Positions 12,301-25,730 of a stretch of 64,000 nt of DNA are shown piece by piece; within the stretch, counting starts at the first letter, position 1, and each line of letters starts with the position of its first letter. The stretch comes from Hydractinia symbiolongicarpus. Taxonomy: Eukaryota > Cnidaria > Hydrozoa > Anthoathecata > Hydractiniidae. The stretch lies in contig NC_079879.1 of NCBI RefSeq assembly GCF_029227915.1, positions 32,866,501 to 32,930,500 on the forward strand. Direction: 5' to 3'. Position numbers and translations under genes: made by a program. The notes below the pieces were generated by a model. It ran no database searches. It was not told the DNA's origin and worked only from the letters and a program-made list of their open reading frames with translations.

Positions 12301-14693
12301 GTGTTAAATGAGCCAATACGACTCCAAGAAATAACATTCTTCTTATTTTGACATGATTGCAGTAACTCAGCTATTACACTGGGCTCTGTGGTAGTGCTTT
12401 ATTTAAAAGTGTAGATAAATAAGTCAGTTTTAACTGTGGGACCAATCCTAGCCGTTAGCGCGCGCTGAAGAAATAGAGAAAGTTTCGAAAACTACATTTC
12501 ATTGACTTTCTAACGGTATCAGTCCGTTTGAGTTACAACGCTTGCGTCACATATTCGTACCAACATGTATTTAGCGATATGTTTCTGATGTTACTAGGTT
12601 GCATCGCTTTTAACGGTGGAACGATTGACTATGGGACTTAATTGAACTGATTTTAGACTTTGAACTTATAAATGTGATAAATGAGACAATTGGGTGCCCA
12701 GATGTAACACTCTTCTTAATTTGACATGATTGCTCGTCTTCAGCTTTTACACTGTGAGCTGTGGTAGCGCTTTACTTAAAAATGTAGATAAATAAGTCAT
12801 TTTTAACTGTGGGACCAATCCTAGCCGTTAGCGCACGCTGAAGAAATAGAGAAAGTTTCTAAAACTACATTTCATTGACTTTCTAACGGTATCAGTCCGT
12901 TTGAGTTACAACGGTTCCGTCATATATTCGTATCAACATGTATTTAGCGATATGTTTCTGATATTACTAGGTTGCATTGCTTTTAACGGCGAAACGATTG
13001 ACTGTGGGACTTAATTGAACTGATTTTGGACTTCGACCTTGTTAATGTGTTAAATGAGCCAATTCGACTCCAAGAAATAACATTCTTCTTAATTTGACAT
13101 GATTGCTGGAACTCAGTGATAACACTGGCCGCTGTGATAGCGCTTTATTTAAAAGTGTAGATGAATAAGTCATTTTTTACTGTGGGACAAATCCTAGCCG
13201 TTAGCGCGCGCTGACGAAATAGGATCAGTTTCAAAAGCTACATTTCATTGACTTACTAACGGTGTCAGTCCGTTTCACTTGCAACGGTTGCGTCATATAT
13301 TTGTATCAACATGTATTTAGCGATATGTTTCTGATATTACGAGGTTGCATTGCTTTTAACGGTTAAACGATTGACTGTGGGACTTAATTGAAATGATTTT
13401 AGACTTTGACCTTATAAATGTGTTAAATGAGCCAATTGGACTCCAAGAAAGAACATTTTTCATAATTTGACACGATTGTTGGAACTCAGCGATTAGACTC
13501 GCCACTGTGATAGCGCTTTATTTAAAACTGTAGATAAATAAGTCATTTTTTACAGTGGAACCAATCCTAGCCGTTAGCTCGCGCTGAAGAAATAGAGAAA
13601 GTTTCAAGAACTACATTTCATTGTCTTTCTAACGGTATCAGTTTGTTGGAGTTTAAAGGGTTGTGTCACATATTCGTACCAACATGTATTTAGCGATATC
13701 TTTCTGATATTACGAGGTTCCATCGCTTTTAACAGTGAAACGATTGACTGTGTGACTTAATTGAACTGATTTTAGACTTTGAACTTATAAATGTGATAAA
13801 TGAGACAATTGGACTCCAAGAAATAACATTCTTCTTAATTTGACATGATTGCTCGACTTCAGCTATTACACTGGGCTCTGTGGTGGTGCATTATTTAAAA
13901 GTGTAGATAAATAAGTCAGTTTTAACTGTGGGACCAATCCTAGCCGTTAGCGCGCGCTGAAGAAATAGAGAAAGTTTCGAAAACTACATTTCATTGACTT
14001 TCTAACGGTATCAGTCCATTTGAGTTACAACGGTTGCGTCATATATTCGTATCAACATGTATTTAGCGATATGTTTCTGATATTACGAGGTTGCATTGCT
14101 TTTAACGGTTAAACGATTGACTGTGGGACTTAATTGAAATGATTTTGGACTTTGACCTTGTTAATGTGTTAAATGAGCCAATTCGACTGCAAGAAATAAC
14201 ATTCTTCATAATTTGACACGATTGTTGGAACTCAGCGATTACACTGGCCGCTGTGATAGCGCTTTATTTAAAAGTGTAGATAAATAAGTCATTTTTTACT
14301 GTGGAACCAATCCTGGCCGTTAGCTCGCGCTGAAGAAATAGAGAAAGTTTCAAGAACTACATTTCATTGTCTTTCTAACGGTATCAGTTTGTTTGAGTTT
14401 CAAGGGTTGTGTCACATATTCGTATCAACATGTATTTAGCGATATGTTTCTGATATTACTAGGTTCCATCGCCTTTAACAGTGAAACGATTGACTGTGGG
14501 ACTTAATTGAACTGATTTTAGACTTTGAACTTATAAATGTGATAAATGAGACAATTGGACCTCAAGAAATAACATTCTTCTTAATTTGTCATGATTGCTC
14601 GACTTCAGCTATTACACTGGGCTCTGTGGTGGTGCTTTATTTAAGAGTGTAGATAAATAAGTCAGTTTTAACTGTGGGACCAATCCTAGCCGT
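7981..14693. repeat. 18-monomer segmental unit, copy 1 (6,713 bp)
   Basis: This block is repeated immediately downstream at 14694-21406 with a constant offset of 6,713 bp, equal to 18 monomers. The breakpoint can be placed between 7950 and 7984, because upstream bases differ at 7949 (ataagccag) versus 14662 (ataagtcag), while both copies then run through tagcacgcgctgaagaaaca. Spot checks of rare variants at 8041, 8641, 9241, 10321, 12001, 12181, 13501, 14461 and 14581 all match the second copy. The only difference I found by eye is at 8590 (c) versus 15303 (g). Confidence 0.92.
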
Positions 14694-17600
14694 TAGCACG
14701 CGCTGAAGAAACAGAGAAAGTTTCGAAAACTACATTTCATTGACTTTCTAACGGTATCAGTCCGTTTGAGTTACAACGGTTGCGTCACATACTCGTACCA
14801 ACATGTATTTAGCGATACGTGTCTGATGTTACTAGGTTGCATCTCTTTTAACGGTGGAACGATTGACTATGGGACTTAATTGAACTGATTTCAGACTTTG
14901 AACTTATAAATGTGATAAATGAGACAATTGGATCCCCAGAAGTAACATTCTTCTTAATTTGACATGATTGCTCGACTTCAGCTTTCACACTGGGCGCTGT
15001 GGTAGCGCTTTACTTAAAATTGTAGATAAATAAGTCATTTTTTACTGTGGGACCAATCCTAACCGTTATCGCGCGCTGAAGAAATAGAGAAAGTTTCGAA
15101 AACTACATTTCATTGACTTTCTAACGGTATCAGTCCGTTTGAGTTACAACAGTTGCGTCACATATTCGTACCAACATGTATTTAGCGATACGTTTCTGAT
15201 GTTACTAGGTTGCATCGCTTTTATCGGTGGAACGATTGACTATGGGACTTAATTGAACTGATTTTAGACTTTGAACTTATAAATGTGATTAATGAGACAA
15301 TTGGATCCCCAGAAGTAACATTCTTCTTAATTTGACATGATTGCTCGACTTCAGCTTTCACACTGTGCGCTGTGATTGCGCTTCATTTAAAATTGTAGAT
15401 AAATAAGTCATTTTTTACTGTGGGACCAATCCTAACCGTTAGCGCGCGCTGAAGAAATAGAGAAAGTTTCGAAAACTACATTTCATTGACTTTCTAATGG
15501 TATCAGTCCGTTTGAGTTACAACGGTTGCGTCACATATTCGTACCAACTTATATTGAGCGATATTTTTCTGATATTGCTAGGTTGCGTCGCTTTTAACAG
15601 TGAAAAGATTGACTGTGGGACTTAATTGAACTGATTTTGGACTTTGACCTTGTTAATGTGATAAATGAGCCAATTCGACTCCAAGAAATAACATTCTTCT
15701 TATTTTGACATGATTGCTGTAACTCAGCGATAACAATGGCCGCTGTGGTAGTGCTTTATTTAAAAGTGTAGATAAATAAGCCAGTTTTAACTGTGGGACC
15801 AATCCTAGCCGTTAGCGCGCGCTGAAGAAACAGAGAAAGTTTCGAAAACTACATTTCATTGACTTTCTAACGGTATCAGTCCGTTTGAGTTACAACGGTT
15901 GCGTCACATACTCGTACCAACATGTATTTAGCGATACGTGTCTGATGTTACTAGGTTGAATCTCTTTTAACGGTGGAACGATTGACTATGGGACTTAATT
16001 GAACTGATTTTAGACTTTGAACTTATAAATGTGATAAATGAGACAATTGGATCCCCAGAAGAAACATTCTTCTTAATTTGACATGATTGCTCGACTTCAA
16101 CTTTCACACTGGGCGCTGTGGTAGTGCTTTATTTAAAAGTGTAGATAAATAAGTCAGTTTTAACCGTGGGACCAATCCTAGCCGTTAGCGCGCACTGAAG
16201 AAACAGAGAAAGTTTCGAAAACTACATTTCATTGACTTTCTAACGGTATCAGTCCGTTTGAGTTACAACGGTTGCGTCACATATTCGTACCAACATGTAT
16301 TTAGCGATACGTTTCTGAAGTTACTAGGTTACATCGCTTTTAACGGTGGAACGATTGACTATGGGACTTAATTGATCTGATTTTAGACTTTGAACTTATA
16401 AATGTGATAAATGAGACAATTGGATCCCCAGAAGAAACATTCTTCTTAATTTGACATGATTGCTCGACTTCAGTTTTCACACTGGGCGCTGTGGTAGCGC
16501 TTTACTTAAAAATGTAGATAAATAAGTCATTTTTTACTGGTGGACCAATCCTAACCGTTAGAGCGCGCTGAAGAAATAGAGACAGTTTGGAAAACTAAAT
16601 TTCCTTGACTTTCTAACGGTATTAGTCCGTTTGAGTTACAACGGTTGCGTCACATTTTCGTACCAACTTATATTTAGCGATATGTTTCTGACATTACTAG
16701 GTTGCATCGCTTTTAACAGTGAAACGGCTGACAGTGGGATTTAATTGAACTGATTTTGGACTTTGACCTTATAAATGTGTTAAGTGAGCCAATTGGACTC
16801 CAAGAAAGAACATTTTCATAATTTGACACGATTGTTGGAACTCAGCGATTACACTCGCCGCTGTGATAGCGCTTTATTTAAAACTGTAGATAAATAAGTC
16901 ACTTTTTACTGTGGAACCAATCCTAGCCGTTAGCTCGCGCTGAAGAAATAGATAAAGTTTCAAGAACTACATTTCATTGTCTTTCTATCGGTATCAGTTT
17001 GTTTGAGTTTCAAGGGTTGTGTCACATATTCGTACCAACATGTATTTAGCGATATCTTTATGATATTACTAGGTTCCGTCGCTTTTAACGGTGGAACGAT
17101 TGACTATGGGACTTAATTGAACTGATTTTAGACTTTGAACTTATAAATGTGATAAATGAGACAATTGTATCCCCAGAAGTAACATTCTTCTTAATTTGAC
17201 ATGATTGCTCGACTTCAGCTTTCACACTGGGCGCTGTGGCAGCGCTTTACTTAAAAATGTAGATAAATAAGTCATTTTTTACTGTTGGACCAATCCTAAC
17301 CGTTAGAGCGCGCTGAAGAAATAGAGACAGTTTAAAAAACTAAATTTCATTGACTTTCTAACGGTATCAGTCCGTTTGAGTTACAACGGTTGCGTCACAT
17401 TTTCGTACCAACTTATATTTAGCGATATGTTTCTGATATTACTAGGTTGCATCGCTTTTAACAGTGAAACGGCTGACAGTGGGATTTAATTCAACTGATT
17501 TTGGACTTTGACGTTATAAATGTGTTAAATGAGCCAATTGGACTCCAAGAAAGAACATTTTTCATAATTTGACACGATTGTTGGAACTCAGCGATTACAC

Positions 17601-20600
17601 TGGGCTCTGTGGTAGTGCTTTATTTTAAAGTGTAGATAAATAAGTCAGTTTTAACTGTGGGACCAATCCTAGCCGTTAGCGCGCGCTGAAGAAATAGAGA
17701 AAGTTTCAAAAACTACATTTCATTGACTTTCTAACGGTATCAGTCCGTTTGAGTTACAACGGTTGCGTCATATATTCGTATCAACATGTATTTAGCGATA
17801 TGTTTCTGATATTACTAGGTTGCATTGCTTTTAACGGCGAAACGATTGACTGTGGGACGTAATTGAACTGATTTTAGACTTTGACCTTGTTAATGTGATA
17901 AATGAGCCAATTCGACTCCAAGAAATAACATTCTTCTTAATTTGACATGATTGCTGGAACTCAGCGATTACACTCGCCGCTGTGATAGCGCTTTATTTAA
18001 AACTGTAGATAAATAAGTCACTTTTTACTGTGGAACCAATCCTAGCCGTTAGCTCGCGCTGAAGAAATAGAGAAAGTTTCAAGAACTACATTTCATTGTC
18101 TTTCTATCGGTATCAGTTTGTTTGAGTTTCAAGGGTTGTGTCACATATTCGTACCAACATGTATTTAGCAATATCTTTCTGATATTACTAGGTTCCATCG
18201 CTTTTAACAGTGAAACCATTGACGGTGTGACTTAATTGAACTGATTTTAGACTTTGAACTTATAAATGTGATAAATGAGACAATTGGATCCCAAGAAATA
18301 ACATTCTTCTTAATTTGACATGATTGCTGGAACTCAGCGATTACACTCGCCGCTGTGATAGCGCTTTATTTAAAACTGTAGATAAATAAGTCATTTTTAA
18401 CTGTGGGACCAATCCTAGCCGTTAGCGCACGCTGAAGAAATAGAGAAAGTTTCTAAAACTACATTTCATTGACTTTCTATCGGTATCAGTCCGTTTGAGT
18501 TACAACGGTTGCGTCATATATTCGTATCAACATGTATTTAACGATATGTTTCTGATATTACTAGGTTGCATTGCTTTTAACGGCGAAACGATTGACTGTG
18601 GGACTTAATTGAACTGATTTTGGACTTTGACCTTGTTAATGTGATAAATGAGCCAATTCTACTCCAAGAAATAACATTCTTCTTAATTTGACATGATTGC
18701 TGGAACTCAGCGATAACACTGGACGCTGTGATAGTGCTTTAATTAAAAGTGTAGATGAATAAGTCATTTTTTACTGTGGGACAAATCCTAGCCGTTAGCG
18801 CGCGCTGACGAAACAGGATCAGTTTCAAAAGCTACCTTTCATTGACTTACTAACGGTCTCAGTCCGTTTCACCTACAACGGTTGCGTCACCTATATGTAC
18901 CAACCTGTATTTAGCGATATTTTTCTGATATTACGAGGTTGCATTGCTTTTAACGGTTAAACGATTGACTGTGGGACTTAATTGAAATGATTTTGGACTT
19001 TGACCTTTTTAATGTGTTAAATGAGCCAATACGACTCCAAGAAATAACATTCTTCTTATTTTGACATGATTGCAGTAACTCAGCTATTACACTGGGCTCT
19101 GTGGTAGTGCTTTATTTAAAAGTGTAGATAAATAAGTCAGTTTTAACTGTGGGACCAATCCTAGCCGTTAGCGCGCGCTGAAGAAATAGAGAAAGTTTCG
19201 AAAACTACATTTCATTGACTTTCTAACGGTATCAGTCCGTTTGAGTTACAACGCTTGCGTCACATATTCGTACCAACATGTATTTAGCGATATGTTTCTG
19301 ATGTTACTAGGTTGCATCGCTTTTAACGGTGGAACGATTGACTATGGGACTTAATTGAACTGATTTTAGACTTTGAACTTATAAATGTGATAAATGAGAC
19401 AATTGGGTGCCCAGATGTAACACTCTTCTTAATTTGACATGATTGCTCGTCTTCAGCTTTTACACTGTGAGCTGTGGTAGCGCTTTACTTAAAAATGTAG
19501 ATAAATAAGTCATTTTTAACTGTGGGACCAATCCTAGCCGTTAGCGCACGCTGAAGAAATAGAGAAAGTTTCTAAAACTACATTTCATTGACTTTCTAAC
19601 GGTATCAGTCCGTTTGAGTTACAACGGTTCCGTCATATATTCGTATCAACATGTATTTAGCGATATGTTTCTGATATTACTAGGTTGCATTGCTTTTAAC
19701 GGCGAAACGATTGACTGTGGGACTTAATTGAACTGATTTTGGACTTCGACCTTGTTAATGTGTTAAATGAGCCAATTCGACTCCAAGAAATAACATTCTT
19801 CTTAATTTGACATGATTGCTGGAACTCAGTGATAACACTGGCCGCTGTGATAGCGCTTTATTTAAAAGTGTAGATGAATAAGTCATTTTTTACTGTGGGA
19901 CAAATCCTAGCCGTTAGCGCGCGCTGACGAAATAGGATCAGTTTCAAAAGCTACATTTCATTGACTTACTAACGGTGTCAGTCCGTTTCACTTGCAACGG
20001 TTGCGTCATATATTTGTATCAACATGTATTTAGCGATATGTTTCTGATATTACGAGGTTGCATTGCTTTTAACGGTTAAACGATTGACTGTGGGACTTAA
20101 TTGAAATGATTTTAGACTTTGACCTTATAAATGTGTTAAATGAGCCAATTGGACTCCAAGAAAGAACATTTTTCATAATTTGACACGATTGTTGGAACTC
20201 AGCGATTAGACTCGCCACTGTGATAGCGCTTTATTTAAAACTGTAGATAAATAAGTCATTTTTTACAGTGGAACCAATCCTAGCCGTTAGCTCGCGCTGA
20301 AGAAATAGAGAAAGTTTCAAGAACTACATTTCATTGTCTTTCTAACGGTATCAGTTTGTTGGAGTTTAAAGGGTTGTGTCACATATTCGTACCAACATGT
20401 ATTTAGCGATATCTTTCTGATATTACGAGGTTCCATCGCTTTTAACAGTGAAACGATTGACTGTGTGACTTAATTGAACTGATTTTAGACTTTGAACTTA
20501 TAAATGTGATAAATGAGACAATTGGACTCCAAGAAATAACATTCTTCTTAATTTGACATGATTGCTCGACTTCAGCTATTACACTGGGCTCTGTGGTGGT

Positions 20601-21406
20601 GCATTATTTAAAAGTGTAGATAAATAAGTCAGTTTTAACTGTGGGACCAATCCTAGCCGTTAGCGCGCGCTGAAGAAATAGAGAAAGTTTCGAAAACTAC
20701 ATTTCATTGACTTTCTAACGGTATCAGTCCATTTGAGTTACAACGGTTGCGTCATATATTCGTATCAACATGTATTTAGCGATATGTTTCTGATATTACG
20801 AGGTTGCATTGCTTTTAACGGTTAAACGATTGACTGTGGGACTTAATTGAAATGATTTTGGACTTTGACCTTGTTAATGTGTTAAATGAGCCAATTCGAC
20901 TGCAAGAAATAACATTCTTCATAATTTGACACGATTGTTGGAACTCAGCGATTACACTGGCCGCTGTGATAGCGCTTTATTTAAAAGTGTAGATAAATAA
21001 GTCATTTTTTACTGTGGAACCAATCCTGGCCGTTAGCTCGCGCTGAAGAAATAGAGAAAGTTTCAAGAACTACATTTCATTGTCTTTCTAACGGTATCAG
21101 TTTGTTTGAGTTTCAAGGGTTGTGTCACATATTCGTATCAACATGTATTTAGCGATATGTTTCTGATATTACTAGGTTCCATCGCCTTTAACAGTGAAAC
21201 GATTGACTGTGGGACTTAATTGAACTGATTTTAGACTTTGAACTTATAAATGTGATAAATGAGACAATTGGACCTCAAGAAATAACATTCTTCTTAATTT
21301 GTCATGATTGCTCGACTTCAGCTATTACACTGGGCTCTGTGGTGGTGCTTTATTTAAGAGTGTAGATAAATAAGTCAGTTTTAACTGTGGGACCAATCCT
21401 AGCCGT
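14694..21406. repeat. 18-monomer segmental unit, copy 2 (6,713 bp)
   Basis: This is the second member of the practically identical tandem pair. Rare variants of copy 1 are reproduced at the same spacing, for example atatctttatgatatt (17051), ctatatgtaccaacctg (18891), cgccactgtgatag (20213) and atcgcctttaacag (21181). After 21406 the sequence reverts to the ordinary gttagcgcgcgctgaagaaa form, so there is no third copy. The near identity means either a very recent duplication or a local assembly duplication; the sequence alone cannot separate the two. Confidence 0.92.
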
Positions 21407-24400
21407 TAGCGCGCGCTGAAGAAATAGAGAAAGTTTCGAAAACTACATTTCATTGACTTTCTAACGGTATCAGTGCGTTTGAGTTACAACGGTTGCGTCA
21501 TATATTTGTATCAACATGTATTTAGCGATATGTTTCTGATATTACGAGGTTGCATTGCTTTTAACGGTTAAACGATTGACTGTGGGACTTAATTGAAATG
21601 ATTTTAGACTTTGACCTTATAAATGTGTTAAATGAGCCAATTGGACTCCAAGAAAGAACATTTTTCATAATTTGACACGATTGTTGGAACTCAGCGATTA
21701 GACTCGCCGCTGTGATAGCGATTTATTTAAAACTGTAGATAAATAAGTCATTTTTTACAGTGGAACCAATCCTAGCCGTTAGCTCGCGCTGAAGAAATAG
21801 AGAAAGTTTCAAGAACTAAATTTCATTGTCTTTCTAACGGTATCAGTTTGTTGGAGTTTAAAGGGTTGTGTCACATATTCGTACCAACATGTATTTAGCG
21901 ATATCTTTCTGATATTACTAGGTTCCATCGCTTTTAACAGTGAAACGATTGACTGTGTGACTTAATTGAACTGATTTTAGACTTTGAACTTATAAATGTG
22001 ATAAATGAGACAATTGGACCCCAAGAAATAACATTCTTCTTAATTTGACATGATTGCTCGACTTCAGCTATTACACTGGGCTCTGTGGTGGTGCTTTATA
22101 TAAAAGTGTAGATAAATAAGTCAGTTTTAACTGTGGGACCAATCCTAGCCGTTAGCGCGCGCTCAAGAAATAGAGAAAGTTTCGAAAACTACATTTCATT
22201 GACTTTCTAACGGTATCAGTCCATTTGAGTTACAACGGTTGCGTCATATATTCGTATCAACATGTATTTAGCGATATGTTTCTGATATTACGAGGTTGCA
22301 TTGCTTTTAACGGTTAAACGATTGACTGTGGGACTTAATTGAAATGATTTTGGACTTTGACCTTGTTAATGTGTTAAATGAGCCAATTCGACTGCAAGAA
22401 ATAACATTCTTCATAATTTGACACGATTGTTGGAACTCAGCGATTACACTGGCCGCTGTGATAGCGCTTTATTTAAAACTGTAGATAAATAAGTCATTTT
22501 TTACTGTGGAACCAATCCTGGCCGTTAGCTCGCGCTGAAGAAATAGAGAAAGTTTCAAGAACTACATTTCATTGTCTTTCTAACGGTATCAGTTTGTTTG
22601 AGTTACAACGGTTGCGTCATATATTTGTATCAACATGTATTTAGCGATATGTTTCTGATATTACGAGGTTGCATTGCTTTTAACGGTTAAACGATTGACT
22701 GTGGGACTTAATTGAAATGATTTTAGACTTTGACCTTATAAATGTGTTAAATGAGCCAATTGGACTCCAAGAAAGAACATTTTTCATAATTTGACACGAT
22801 TGTTGGAACTCAGCGATTAGACTCGCCGCTGTGATAGCGCTTTATTTAAAACTGTAGATAAATAAGTCATTTTTTACAGTGGAACCAATCCTAGCCGTTA
22901 GCTCGCGCTGAAGAAATAGAGAAAGTTTCAAGAACTAAATTTCATTGTCTTTCTAACGGTATCAGTTTGTTGGAGTTTAAAGGGTTGTGTCACATATTCG
23001 TACCAACATGTATTTAGCGATATCTTTCTGATATTACTAGGTTCCATCGCTTTTAACAGTGAAACGATTGACTGTGTGACTTAATTGAACTGATTTTAGA
23101 CTTTGAACTTATAAATGTGATAAATGAGACAATTGGACCCCAAGAAATAACATTCTTCTTAATTTGACATGATTGCTCGACTTCAGCTATTACACTGGGC
23201 TCTGTGGTGGTGCTTTATTTAAAAGTGTAGATAAATAAGTCAGTTTTAACTGTGGGACCAATCCTAGCCGTTCGCGCGCGCTGAAGAAATAGAGAAAGTT
23301 TCGAAAACTACATTTCATTGACTTTCTAACGGTATCAGTCCATTTGAGTTACAACGGTTGCGTCATATATTCGTATCAACATGTATTTAGCGATATGTTT
23401 CTGATATTACGAGGTTGCATTGCTTTTAACGGTTAAACGATTGACTGTGGGACTTAATTGAAATGATTTTGGACTTTGACCTTGTTAATGTGTTAAATGA
23501 GCCAATTCGACTGCAAGAAATAACATTCTTCATAATTTGACACGATTGTTGGAACTCAGCGATTACACTGGCCGCTGTGATAGCGCTTTATTTAAAACTG
23601 TAGATAAATAAGTCATTTTTTACTGTGGAACCAATCCTGGCCGTTAGCTCGCGCTGAAGAAATAGAGAAAGTTTCAAGAACTACATTTCATTGTCTTTCT
23701 AACGGTATCAGTTTGTTTGAGTTACAACGGTTGCGTCATATATTTGTATCAACATGTATTTAGCGATATGTTTCTGATATTACGAGGTTGCATTGCTTTT
23801 AACGGTTAAACGATTGACTGTGGGACTTAATTGAAATGATTTTGGACTTTGACCTTGTTAATGTGTTAAATGAGACAATTGGATCCCAAGAAAAAACATT
23901 CTTCTTAATTTGACATGATTGCTCGACTTCAGCTATTACACTGGGCTCTGTGGTAGTGCTTTATTTAAAAGTGTATATAAATAAGTCAGTTTTAACTGTG
24001 GGACCAATCCTAGCCGTTAGCGCGCGCTGAAGAAATAGAGAAAGTTTCGAAAACTACATTTCATTGACTTTCTAACGGTATCAGTCCATTTGAGTTACAA
24101 CGGTTGCGTCATATATTCGTATCAACATGTATTTAGCGATATGTTTCTGATATTACGAGGTTGCATTGCTTTTAACGGTTAAACGATTGACTGTGGGACT
24201 TAATTGAAATGATTTTGGACTTTGACCTTGTTAATGTGTTAAATGAGCCAATTCGACTGCAAGAAATAAGATTCTTCATAATTTGACACGATTGTTGGAA
24301 CTCAGCGATTACACTGGCCGCTGTGATAGCGCTTTATTTAAAACTGTAGATAAATAAGTCATTTTTTACTGTGGAACCAATCCTGGCCATTAGCTCGCGC

Positions 24401-25730
24401 TGAAGAAATAGAGAAAGTTTCAAGAACTACATTTCATTGTCTTTCTAACGGTATCAGTTTGTTTGAGTTACAACGGTTGCGTCATATATTTGTATCAACA
24501 TGTATTTAGCGATATGTTTCTGATATTACGAGGTTGCATTGCTTTTAACGGTTAAACGATTGACTGTGGGACTTAATTGAAATGATTTTAGACTTTGACC
24601 TTATAAATGTGTTAAATGAGCCAATTGGACTCCAAGAAAGAACATTTTTCATAATTTGACACGATTGTTGGAACTCAGCGATTAGACTCGCCGCTGTGAT
24701 AGCGCTTTATTTAAAACTGTAGATAAATAAGTCATTTTTTACAGTGGAACCAATCCTAGCCGTTAGCTCGCGCTGAAGAAATAGAGAAAGTTTCAAGAAC
24801 TAAATTTCATTGTCTTTCTAACGGTATCAGTTTGTTGGAGTTTAAAGGGTTGTGTCACATATTCGTACCAACATGTATTTAGCGATATCTTTCTGATATT
24901 ACTAGGTTCCATCGCTTTTAACAGTGAAACGATTGACTGTGTGACTTAATTGAACTGATTTTAGACTTTGAACTTATAAATGTGATAAATGAGACAATTG
25001 GACCCCAAGAAATAACATTCTTCTTAATTTGACATGATTGCTCGACTTCAGCTATTACACTGGGCTCTGTGGTGGTGCTTTATTTAAAAGTGTAGATAAA
25101 TAAGTCAGTTTTAACTGTGGGACCAATCCTAGCCGTTAGTGCGCGCTGAAGAAATAGAGAAAGTTTCGAAAACTACATTTCATTGACTTTCTAACGGTAT
25201 CAGTCCATTTGAGTTACAACGGTTGCGTCATATATTCGTATCAACATGTATTTAGCGATATGTTTCTGATATTACGAGGTTGCATTGCTTTTAACGGTTA
25301 AACGATTGACTGTGGGACTTAATTGAAATGATTTTGGACTTTGACCTTGTTAATGTGTTAAATGAGCCAATTCGACTGCAAGAAATAACATTCTTCATAA
25401 TTTGACACGATTGTTGGAACTCAGCGATTACACTGGCCGCTGTGATAGCGCTTTATTTAAAACTGTAGATAAATAAGTCATTTTTTACTGTGGAACCAAT
25501 CCTGGCCGTTAGCTCGCGCTGAAGAAATAGAGAAAGTTTCAAGAACTACATTTCATTGTCTTTCTAACGGTATCAGTTTGTTTGAGTTTCAAGGGTTGTG
25601 TCACATATTCGTATCAACATGTATTTAGCGATATGTTTCTGATATTACTAGGTTCCATCGCTTTTAACAGTGAAACGATTGACTGTGGGACTTAATTGAA
25701 CTGATTTTGGACTTTGACCTTGTTAATGTA
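21407..25730. repeat. Three-monomer higher-order repeat domain
   Basis: Three monomer types follow one another: one starting attggaccccaag with gtggtggtgctttat, one starting attcgactgcaag with ttcttcataatttgacacg, and one starting attggactccaagaaagaac with atttttcataatttg. The first type starts at 22004, 23123 and 24988, spacings of 1,119 bp (three monomers) and 1,865 bp (five). The attcgactgc marker recurs at 22390, 23509, 24255 and 25374, spacings 1,119, 746 and 1,119 bp. So the order is a three-monomer unit with one two-monomer expansion between the second and third units. Confidence 0.82.
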
